NCBI GenBank assembly: GCA_963819855.1
Contig: CAWFYC010000015.1
Span: forward strand, 124,001 to 188,000
Direction of reading: 5' to 3'
Source of the DNA: JAMXLO01 sp963819855
GTDB taxonomy: Bacteria; Pseudomonadota; Alphaproteobacteria; Acetobacterales; Acetobacteraceae
Length of the DNA stretch: 64,000 bases
Shown here: in pieces, positions 8,855 to 16,348 of the stretch
How positions within the stretch are numbered: the first letter of the stretch is position 1
How the letters are laid out: each line of letters starts with the position of its first letter
Program-made: the position numbers and the translations under genes
The notes under the pieces: model-generated
Databases searched by the model: none
What the model saw: only the letters and a program-made list of their open reading frames with translations
What the model was told of the DNA's origin: nothing

Positions 8855-9645
8855 TTCGGATCGGCGTCCAACCGTGCGACAATTCCTTCCAGCTCCGGCG
8901 ACACGGCCGGGTAGCGCCGCAACACCAATGGATCATGTCCCGGGATGATCGCGTCCGGCGCGCTTGCCAGTTCCCGCATCGTCTCGTATCCCGCCAGCGT
9001 GTCCTCGTGGCTGTGCATGATCGGGAACGCGCGCCCTTCCTCGATGTTGGCGTAGAAGTGACTGGCGTCCGATGCGAGCACCATCCAGCCGCGCCGCGTC
9101 CACACGCGCACCACCTGCAGGCCCTTCGAGTGCCCGCCCACGTGATGCACCGTCAGCCCAGGCGCCAACTCGTCGACGCCGTTGTGGAACGCGACGCGGC
9201 CGGCGAACAGTTTTCGAACCATCGCCACCACATCTGCTTCCTCGAACGGACCACGCAGACCGGCATGGCACATGCACCGTCCGGTGCAATACGCCATCTC
9301 GATGTCCTGCAGATGGTAGCGTGCGTGCGGAAACAGATCGTAGTTGCCGCAATGGTCGTAGTGCATGTGCGACAGGATCACGTCGCGCACTTCGCCAGGC
9401 TCCACGCCGATCGCCTTCAGCCCCATCGAAGGTGATCGCACGAACTGCCGCTGTCGCTTTTCGCCCATCGGCGCATCGAAGCCGGTGTCGAACACAAACG
9501 AACGCTCCGGCCCCTTGATCGCCCACACGAAGTAATCCAGCGGCATCGGACCATCGTGCGGATCGCCGCCGATGAAGTTGTTCGCCCGCCGCGCATTCGG
9601 GTTGTGCGCGTAGTGGACCGCATAGACCTCATAAGGATCCGGCAT
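8851..9645 (-). CDS. MBL-fold metallo-hydrolase, N-acyl-homoserine-lactonase-like
   Basis: A 264-residue metallo-beta-lactamase-fold enzyme. The metal motif is SHMHYDHCGN (HxHxDH), with later ligands HHVGGHSKG, LASDASHFYAN and the C-terminal PGHDP. This arrangement is typical of AttM/AiiA-like lactonases, but many relatives hydrolyse other lactones or thioesters, so quorum quenching is only a possibility. ATG at 9645 shares a base with the stop of the upstream binding-protein gene (TGATG), implying translational coupling. Its stop codon lies in the target-site copy of the IS5 remnant. Confidence 0.85.
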   Translation of the reverse strand: MPDPYEVYAVHYAHNPNARRANNFIGGDPHDGPMPLDYFVWAIKGPERSFVFDTGFDAPMGEKRQRQFVRSPSMGLKAIGVEPGEVRDVILSHMHYDHCGNYDLFPHARYHLQDIEMAYCTGRCMCHAGLRGPFEEADVVAMVRKLFAGRVAFHNGVDELAPGLTVHHVGGHSKGLQVVRVWTRRGWMVLASDASHFYANIEEGRAFPIMHSHEDTLAGYETMRELASAPDAIIPGHDPLVLRRYPAVSPELEGIVARLDADPN

Positions 9646-10893
9646 CAGGACACCTTCGGCCAGTTCACCGTGGAGGCAGCGATCGAGTCCGGATGCACCG
9701 CCACCGGACGCCCGCCCTGCCACTGCACGATGCACAACTTCGCGCCGACGCGGCGGCCCTTGTCGTCGTATTTCAACGTGCGGTCGGGGAAGAACAACGC
9801 CGGTCCATCCGTCATGTCCAGCTCGCGGATCGCCTGCATCACCTTGTGCCGCTCGGCGACGCCGGCGCGCTCGACCGCCTCCTTCAGGATCATCACGTGC
9901 ACATAGGCGAAGATCGAGTCATGGCCGAACCAAGGCTCCTTGGTCTGCTCGACGAACCGCCTGGACACGTCCTCCACCGCCTTGCCGGGCCAGTTGGCCA
10001 GGCCCACCAGAACGCCGTCCAGGTTCTCGGGTCCCGCCACCTCGAGCAGCTCCGGCACGCACCAATGCCCACCGCTGCCGATCTTCGGCAGCCGGTCGCT
10101 GCGCAGGTTCATCTCGGCGAACTTGTCCACCAGCAGCTTGTCGTCGGGCACATTGGTGGATTGGAACATCACGAAGTCAGGCCGGCCCGAACGCACGTGC
10201 TGAATGATCGTCGTCGCGTCGGTCAACGGCGGCGTATAGACCTCGTCCGCGATCAGCGTGAGATTGAGGTTCTTCATCACATGGTCGCGGATCGGTTTCA
10301 TGAAACTGACCGACGCGGCGGTGTTGTCGCCGATGACGGCGACCTTGGTGGGGCGCTTGCCGGACGCCTTTTCCGCCATGTCCACCACCATGGGCACGAC
10401 CGCCTCGGCCTGGGCATCGGCGGTCGGCGACGACTGGAACACATACTTGTAGCCGCGTCCGGTGATCGCGTCGGAATAGGACAGCGTCAGCCACGGCAGT
10501 TCCGCGCGCTCGGTCACTTCGGTGGCGGCGAGCGTGAATGTTGACAGCCAGCAGCCGAAGCCGCCGACCAGATCAGGCTCCTGCGCGATCATGCGCTGCG
10601 CCGCGTCCTTCGCCTTCTCGGCGGAATCGCCGGTGTCATACTCGATCAGGCTCAGCTTCGCGCCACCGAGCGCCTTGATGCCGCCGGCATTGTTGATGTC
10701 GGCAATCGCCATGCGCGCGCCCATCTGCTCCAGGATGCCCTGGCGCGCCCATGGGCCAGACAACGGCACCAGCATAGCGATCTTGACCTCCTTCGCCTGC
10801 GCGCGGACGCGCCGCGGTGCCAGCGCCACGGCACCGGGCGAGGCCAAGGCCAAGTGCGCCGCGACGTCCGAGCGAGGAAATGTCAGTCATCAT
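9645..10893 (-). pseudogene. ABC transporter substrate-binding protein, frameshifted in the signal peptide
   Basis: Paralogue of the binding protein at 7330-8577. From ATG at 10893 (GGGAG 5 bases upstream) the frame reads a Tat-type start, MTDISSLGRRGALGLGLA, then leaves the homology. The mature protein (VKIAMLVPLSGPWARQG) lies in the next frame, openable only from a TTG at 10853 that lacks the twin-arginine motif. One extra base near 10849-10858 explains this; removing it gives 415 residues, exactly the length of the paralogue. Either a sequence error or a mutation that blocks export. Confidence 0.8.
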
Positions 10894-10920
10894 ATAAACT
10901 CCCATGCGATCGTTGACGGC

Positions 10921-11643
10921 TCAGGCATCGGTCAGCCCGAGATAGGAACGGCGGACCCTGTCGTCCGCAAGCAGTGTCTCATAGGTGCCGTCGAGCACCA
11001 TCTGTCCGGTCTCCAGCACGTAGCCGTGGTCGGACAGTTCCAGCGCTTCGGCGACGCGCTGCTCCACCAGCAGGATGGTGACGCCGTCGTCGCGGTGGAT
11101 CTGCGAGATGCGCTCGAAGATCGTGTCGGCGACCGCGGGGGCCAGCCCCATCGACGGTTCATCCAGCATCAGCAGCTTCGGCGCAGAGGCCAGGCCGCGG
11201 CCGATCGCCAGCATCTGCTGCTCGCCACCCGACAACGTGCCGGCGAGCTGCGTGGCGCGTTCGGCGAGGATCGGAAACAACGTGTGGATGCGCTCCAGCG
11301 TGCGGTGCCATTGCGTGCGACCGGCCTTGGTGTAGGCGCCCATCTCCAGATTTTCGCGCACGGTCAGCGTTCTGAACACCTGGCGACCTTCCGGCACATG
11401 CGCGATGCCGAGATGCGCGCGTGCCGACGCCGCCATGGTCAGCAGGTTCTGGCCGAGGAAGCTGATGTCGCCGCGCACTGGTGGCACAATGCCGCAGATG
11501 GTCTTGAACAGTGTGGACTTGCCGGCGCCATTCGGGCCGACGACGGTGACGAACTGTCCTGCGGCGACCGACAGCGAAACATCGGTCAGCGCTCGCAGGC
11601 CGCCATAGGCGACGGAGAGATTGCTGACTTCAAGCATGTGCAT
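10921..11643 (-). CDS. livF: branched-chain amino acid-type ABC transporter ATP-binding protein
   Basis: A 240-residue LivF-type ATPase with Walker A GPNGAGKST, signature LSGGEQQML, Walker B LLMLDEPSMGL and the switch His region LLVEQRVAEAL. It should pair with the LivG half of the neighbouring fusion protein at the cytoplasmic face of the transporter. ATG at 11643 has GGGAGG 7 bases upstream; this ribosome-binding site is the outer edge of the hairpin repeat at 11652-11749. The binding-protein gene follows after 27 bp. Confidence 0.9.
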   Translation of the reverse strand: MHMLEVSNLSVAYGGLRALTDVSLSVAAGQFVTVVGPNGAGKSTLFKTICGIVPPVRGDISFLGQNLLTMAASARAHLGIAHVPEGRQVFRTLTVRENLEMGAYTKAGRTQWHRTLERIHTLFPILAERATQLAGTLSGGEQQMLAIGRGLASAPKLLMLDEPSMGLAPAVADTIFERISQIHRDDGVTILLVEQRVAEALELSDHGYVLETGQMVLDGTYETLLADDRVRRSYLGLTDA

Positions 11644-11651
11644 GTACAGAC

Positions 11652-11749
11652 CTCCCGCTCCCCTTGCGGGAGGGGGTCAGGGGGAGGGGGCCGTGGGCCG
11701 TTGGGCGCCACCCCCTCCCCCTGACCCCCTCCCGCAAGGGGAGCGGGAG
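11652..11749. repeat. palindromic repeat, copy 1 (perfect 39-bp arms)
   Basis: Arms 11652-11690 and 11711-11749 are exact reverse complements, separated by a 20-bp loop. It fills most of the 128-bp gap between livMG and livF. Compared with the copies at 32594 and 39532, both arms carry matching changes, so the stem is kept intact. In livMG-livF mRNA the second arm ends in the livF ribosome-binding site. Confidence 0.93.
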
Positions 11750-11771
11750 AATCAAAATCCGGTGCTGCCAG

Positions 11772-13541
11772 CTACGCATTCTGCCGCGCCAAAAACTTCT
11801 TGCCGAGATACGCCTCGATAACGGCGCGATTCTCCACCACATCGCGCGGCAATCCGCTGGCCAGCACTGCGCCGTGGTCAAGCACCACGAAGCGATCCGC
11901 CAGCCGCATCATCGCGTGCATCGTGTGCTCGATGATCGCGATCGTCATGCCTTCGTCGCGCAGCTTGGCCAACACGTCGAGCACTTCGTCGCACTCGTCG
12001 CGTCCCAATCCTGCCAGTGTCTCGTCCAGCAGCAGCAGACGCGGCTGGCCGGCGAGCGCCCGCGCAAGTTCCATCAGCCGCAACTGCTTGTTGGTGAGCT
12101 GTCCGGCCTGGCGTGTCGCGAACTGCAGCAGACCAACACGCCGCAATGCCTGTTCCGCCGCCGCCACCGCATCGCGGTCCGGTAATCCGGCGCCATAGGC
12201 ACCCACCACTACATTGTCCAGCAGCGGCAGACGCGCAAAGCTGCGCACCACCTGGAAGGTGCGCCCGACCCCCATGCGGCACACCTGATACACCTTGCGC
12301 CCCAGCATCGATTCCCCGGCAAGCACGGCGCTACCGTCGTCCGCCGGCAGTACCCCGTTCAGCAGGTTGAACAGCGTGGTCTTGCCAGCGCCGTTTGGCC
12401 CGATGATGCCGAGAATCTCGCCCTGCGCGACGGAGAAACTGACCTGGCTGACCGCGCGCAATCCACCGAACGAGCGCGAAAGATCCTGCACCAGCAGCAA
12501 TGGCGCTGATGCGCTCACGGCGGCATAGGCTCGGGCTGGGACTGGCGTCGCGGGCAGGGCAGGGGGCGGCAGCGGGATCGCGCGACGGAACCAGCGGTCG
12601 CGGATGGTCCAGAACAATCCATCGGGCGCGGCCAGGATGATCACGATGATGGCTGCGCCGTACACCACGCCCTGGATGCCGGGCAGAATGTTGCCAAGCT
12701 GTGCGTTGAGTGACTCGGCCAATGGCACCAGGACTGCCGCGCCGATCACCGGACCCCAGATCGATGCCACGCCGCCGAACAGTGTGACCACCACCGGTTG
12801 AGCGGAAACCAGAAGGCCGAACACCGAATCAGGCGTGACCACCAGCAGCACGCACGCATAAAATCCGCCGGCAGCCGCGGCGATGGTGCCGGAGGTGATC
12901 AGCGCGCGCATCTTCCATTGCCGCGAATTGATGCCGGCGGCCTCGGCTGCCAGCTCGTTCTGCCGGATTGCCAGCAGGGCTAGGCCGAAGCGGGAATTCT
13001 CCACCAACATGCAAGCCAGCACACCAGCGGCGAGAAGGCCCACCGCGACGATGGTGTAGAGACGCTGGTCGGCGAACTCCAGGTACGCGGCCGGGTTCTC
13101 CCGATGCATCGGCAGCGACAGTTCCTGGAAGCCGAAATACTGCAGGAAGTACAGAATAGCGAGCGGATAGGCGAGCATCGACAGGGCAAAGTAGTGGCCG
13201 CGCAGACGGAACGTGGGCGTACCGATGATCACCGCGGCAACCGCGCCGACCACCATGCCGAGAGGAATGCCCAGCCACGGTGTCAGGTTCCAGTAGACCA
13301 GTGCCAACGTCACCGTGAAGGCGCCGATGCCGAAGAACGACGCATGGCCGAACGACAACTGTCCGCCGTAGCCGGACAGGATGTTCCAGGAGACACCGAA
13401 CACCGCCCAGATCGGCACCAAGGTCAGGATCAACTGGTAATAACTGTTGGTGACGAACGCAGCGAACGTCAGATAGCCGACCGTGACCACCGCCAGCGCG
13501 ATGCCATCGCGGCGCAGGCGAACGCTTGCGCCTTGTCTCAT
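11772..13541 (-). CDS. fused Liv permease / ATP-binding protein (LivM-LivG)
   Basis: A 589-residue natural fusion. Residues about 1-325 form a LivM permease with about nine membrane segments (SGYGGQLSFGHASFFGIGAF and FRLRGHYFALSMLAY are typical). After a Pro/Ala linker, residues about 355-589 form a LivG ATPase with Walker A GPNGAGKTT, Walker B LLLLDET and EHTMHAMM. The ABC signature is atypical, LTNKQLRLMELARAL in place of LSGGQ. ATG at 13541 overlaps the livH stop by 4 bases (ATGA). It acts with LivH and LivF in the inner membrane to import an amino-acid-like substrate. Confidence 0.9.
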   Translation of the reverse strand: MRQGASVRLRRDGIALAVVTVGYLTFAAFVTNSYYQLILTLVPIWAVFGVSWNILSGYGGQLSFGHASFFGIGAFTVTLALVYWNLTPWLGIPLGMVVGAVAAVIIGTPTFRLRGHYFALSMLAYPLAILYFLQYFGFQELSLPMHRENPAAYLEFADQRLYTIVAVGLLAAGVLACMLVENSRFGLALLAIRQNELAAEAAGINSRQWKMRALITSGTIAAAAGGFYACVLLVVTPDSVFGLLVSAQPVVVTLFGGVASIWGPVIGAAVLVPLAESLNAQLGNILPGIQGVVYGAAIIVIILAAPDGLFWTIRDRWFRRAIPLPPPALPATPVPARAYAAVSASAPLLLVQDLSRSFGGLRAVSQVSFSVAQGEILGIIGPNGAGKTTLFNLLNGVLPADDGSAVLAGESMLGRKVYQVCRMGVGRTFQVVRSFARLPLLDNVVVGAYGAGLPDRDAVAAAEQALRRVGLLQFATRQAGQLTNKQLRLMELARALAGQPRLLLLDETLAGLGRDECDEVLDVLAKLRDEGMTIAIIEHTMHAMMRLADRFVVLDHGAVLASGLPRDVVENRAVIEAYLGKKFLARQNA

Positions 13542-14494
13542 GCGCGCTCCGCCGAGCGGCCGAACAGACCCTGCGGACGCAGCATGACGATCAGCAGGAA
13601 CACCACGAATATTGCGGCATTCTGCAATTGCGGCGGCAGTATCAGTGACGAGCATTGCTGCACGAAACCTACAGTCAGTCCGCCCCAGAACGCGCCGAGG
13701 ATGCTGCCCATGCCGCCGAGTACCACGCCCGAATACATGATGATGACGTAGTCGAGGCCGATGAACGGACCGAACGAGAGATACGTGGCCATCAGGCCGC
13801 CGGCCACCGCGGTGATGCCGCAGCCGAGGGCAAATGCGGTGCGATAGGCGCGATCGACGTCAATGCCCATATAGGTCGCAGCGGTCGGATTGTCGGCGGC
13901 TGCACGCAGTGCCTTGCCGAGGCGGGTGTACTCCAGCACCAGATACAGCGTGATCGCGGTGATGATTGCCACCGCACAGGCGATCAGCCGCGCCTTGTTG
14001 AGGAATACGGTGGCGTCGCCATAGATCTCTCCGATTTCGAAGGCGCGCGAGGCAAGTGGTGTGCGCACGGTCTCGGGCGTGGAGCCGAACACGATCAGTC
14101 CGCCGTTCTGAAGGATCAGCGAAATGCCGAGGGTGACGAGAAGCTGGCCGAAATGCCCATCGTCGATGCTGCCCGCGGTGCGCAGGCCGGATACACGCGC
14201 GATCAGGAACTTGTGCAGCAATGCTCCGCCGGCAAACACGATCGGGCCGGCGCAAAGCGCGCCCACAAATGGGCCGACATAGGGACCGAGAAACGCGAGT
14301 ACGCCCCCGCCGGTGACCAGATACAGGCTGGCGTACATGCCGAGCATCAACAGCTCGCCCTGGGCGAAGTTGACGATGCGCATGATGCCGAAGATCAGTC
14401 CGAGGCCGATGCACATCAGGCCATAGATACAACCGATGGTGACGCCGGCGGCGAGCACGTTCAGCGTGTTTTCGATCAGGACTTCAAGGTCCAC
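13538..14494 (-). CDS. livH: branched-chain amino acid-type ABC transporter permease
   Basis: A 318-residue LivH-type membrane permease with about eight hydrophobic segments. Typical blocks are IYGLMCIGLGLIFGIMRIVN, FAQGELLMLGMYASL and ALRAAADNPTAATYMGID. The start is set at GTG 14494 because homology begins at LEVLIENTLNVL; no ATG occurs nearby and the ribosome-binding site is weak (GGGAGG about 13 bases upstream). The gene overlaps livMG by 4 bases. The metallophosphoesterase gene ends 31 bp upstream and may belong to the same transcript. Confidence 0.88.
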   Translation of the reverse strand: MDLEVLIENTLNVLAAGVTIGCIYGLMCIGLGLIFGIMRIVNFAQGELLMLGMYASLYLVTGGGVLAFLGPYVGPFVGALCAGPIVFAGGALLHKFLIARVSGLRTAGSIDDGHFGQLLVTLGISLILQNGGLIVFGSTPETVRTPLASRAFEIGEIYGDATVFLNKARLIACAVAIITAITLYLVLEYTRLGKALRAAADNPTAATYMGIDVDRAYRTAFALGCGITAVAGGLMATYLSFGPFIGLDYVIIMYSGVVLGGMGSILGAFWGGLTVGFVQQCSSLILPPQLQNAAIFVVFLLIVMLRPQGLFGRSAERA

Positions 14495-14525
14495 CGGCTT
14501 TCTTGTGCCTCCCTGTCCGGCTGTC

Positions 14526-15305
14526 TTACTGGCTCGTTGCGTCTGCCTCAAGCGACCATCCGGAGATAAGATTACCGAGGTGGCGCGGTGCTTCGCCAGG
14601 CCATAGCCATTCGCCGTCGATCGTGGCACCCCAGGCGGCCGCGACGCCCATCGCGCGCAGGCCGTCGGGCGCGACGGCGCGGTAGCAGACATGATGATGG
14701 CCGTGCACGATCAGGCTGGCGCCCATGGCACGCGCCAGCGCATCGAGCGCCGAGTTGCCGGATGGATGGCTGCGCGGCGCCTCGTGCGTCACCAGGATAT
14801 CGGCGCGCTGGCCGGCGAGATACTCGTAGTCCTCGGGCCAGATCGCCGTCGCGCCGAGCGAATGGATCAGCGCACCGATGTGTTCCTCGCGCCAGCCCGG
14901 GCCGAGCCCGGCAAGGTCCTCGGGCAGTTGTGCGCGGCGATGCACGCGCGGGGGTTCGGGCGGTTCCCAGATGCGCGGCCGGAACGTACCGCCAAGGCCG
15001 GCGATGCGCACCCCGGCGATCTCGGCAACCCGTGCGTGCAGGGCGCCCTGCGTGGTGCGCGGGTTGCGATCGGGCTCGACCAGGTTGGCCCACATCTCGG
15101 GGCCGCCGTCATTGTCGTGATTGCCGAAGATCCAGTGCACGTCGATGCCGCGATCGAGCAGTGGAGCGGCAAGGTCGTCGAGCGGCTTTTCGCACTGGAT
15201 ATCGCCTAGCAGAACGGCCGCCTGGGGCAGCGGGTCCAGTGAGGCGAGGCCGCGTTCGACGCTGTGCCATTGCTGGTGGATGTCGCCGATGAAGATGATC
15301 GTCAT
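14526..15305 (-). CDS. metallophosphoesterase
   Basis: A 259-residue calcineurin-like phosphoesterase. Metal-binding motifs appear in order: FIGDIH (residues 5-10), LLGDIQ, FGNHDN, THEAP and VHGHHH near position 200. All ligands of the dinuclear centre are present. The substrate is unknown; relatives include 3',5'-cyclic nucleotide and dinucleoside polyphosphate hydrolases. It is first in the minus-strand run ahead of livH and divergent from the alpha/beta hydrolase at 15398. Confidence 0.8.
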   Translation of the reverse strand: MTIIFIGDIHQQWHSVERGLASLDPLPQAAVLLGDIQCEKPLDDLAAPLLDRGIDVHWIFGNHDNDGGPEMWANLVEPDRNPRTTQGALHARVAEIAGVRIAGLGGTFRPRIWEPPEPPRVHRRAQLPEDLAGLGPGWREEHIGALIHSLGATAIWPEDYEYLAGQRADILVTHEAPRSHPSGNSALDALARAMGASLIVHGHHHVCYRAVAPDGLRAMGVAAAWGATIDGEWLWPGEAPRHLGNLISGWSLEADATSQ

Positions 15306-15397
15306 GGTTTCGTGCGTTCCGTAACGAGTGGGCCTGACCTTGACGATGTCCCGGCGGCGTCCCTAGCCTTCCACGAATATCCGCAAATGGAAACCGG

Positions 15398-16252
15398 ATG
15401 AACGATCGGATCGACTCTGGACCGGCAGTGTTTCTGGACCGGCTCGAAAGCAGTGCGTGGCGAACCGAAACGCCGTGCGGCGACGGAACCATGGTGTGGC
15501 GGGCGTGGGGACAGGGACCGGTGCTGGTGCTGTTCCACGGCGGCGCGGGATCGTGGCGGCACTGGGCGCACAACATCGACGTGCTGTCGCGCGATTACCG
15601 TTTGCTGGTTCCGGATCTGCCGGGGCTTGGTGAATCCGCTTTCCCGCCGGATGGTGACGACGCGATGGCCGTCGCGACGATCGTGGCACATGGCATCGAT
15701 ACCGTGCTGGGCGCCGATGCGCGCTACGACGTGGCCGGCTTTTCGTTCGGTGGGACAATGGCGACCTGCGTCGGCGCGATCCATGGCGCGCGCGTTCGAT
15801 CGGTGACGATCATCGGATCGAGCGGCGTCGGACCGTCGGGCAGCGCGGTCGAGTTGCTGAAGGTGCGGCATCTTGCCGGCGAGGAACGCGTGGCGACGCA
15901 CCGGATCAATCTCAACCGGCTGATGATCGCCGATCCGGCGAAGATCGACGATCTGGCGCTGGTGATCCAGGAGTGGAACACGCGCCATTCGCGGCTGAAG
16001 ACGCCGACGCTGTCGCGCAGCGGGGCGTTGCCGAATGCATTGAAGCAGGTGGTGTCGCCGGTGAACGGCATCTGGGGCGAGCGCGATGCGCCGGCCAATC
16101 CGCGTGCGCCGCAGCGGGTCGTGGCGCTGCGTGCGCTACGGCCGGACGCCGATGTGCGCATGATCCCGGGTGCGGGGCACTGGGTGGCATACGAGGCGCC
16201 GGAGCAGTTCCATGCAATGCTGCTGGAGATGCTGAGGCGGACCAGGCCGTAG
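15398..16252 (+). CDS. alpha/beta fold hydrolase
   Basis: A 284-residue alpha/beta hydrolase. LVLFHGGAGSWRHW forms the oxyanion region, GFSFGG holds the nucleophilic Ser (about residue 115), and the C-terminal GAGHWVAYEAPEQF supplies the catalytic His. The sequence resembles esterases and C-C bond hydrolases of catabolic pathways. It stands alone upstream of a repeat and a CoA-transferase gene, which hints at a catabolic role without naming the substrate. Confidence 0.85.
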   Translation: MNDRIDSGPAVFLDRLESSAWRTETPCGDGTMVWRAWGQGPVLVLFHGGAGSWRHWAHNIDVLSRDYRLLVPDLPGLGESAFPPDGDDAMAVATIVAHGIDTVLGADARYDVAGFSFGGTMATCVGAIHGARVRSVTIIGSSGVGPSGSAVELLKVRHLAGEERVATHRINLNRLMIADPAKIDDLALVIQEWNTRHSRLKTPTLSRSGALPNALKQVVSPVNGIWGERDAPANPRAPQRVVALRALRPDADVRMIPGAGHWVAYEAPEQFHAMLLEMLRRTRP

Positions 16253-16261
16253 CCAAGGTCC

Positions 16262-16328
16262 GTCATCCCCGCGCAAGCGGGGACCCAGTGTGCCGGTGGC
16301 CCTGGGTTCCCGCTCGAGCGGGAATGAT
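16262..16328. repeat. dispersed double-hairpin repeat, copy 1
   Basis: Two GC hairpins in a row, CCCCGCGCAAGCGGGG and CCCGCTCGAGCGGG, bounded by gtcat and atgat and each followed or preceded by (A)CCCAG/CTGGG. It lies in the 96-bp gap before the CoA-transferase gene. Related copies are at 37553 and, inside treY, at 45585. Confidence 0.85.
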
Positions 16329-16348
16329 GGGGTGGGGGAGATCATGAG

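Noticed and set aside
8851..9645. Firm call of a quorum-quenching lactonase
   Set aside because: The metal motif fits, but the same motif occurs in many MBL-fold hydrolases and no quorum-sensing genes are nearby.
11652..11749. Rho-independent terminator between livMG and livF
   Set aside because: Strong hairpin but no following U-run; the livF ribosome-binding site and start follow at once.
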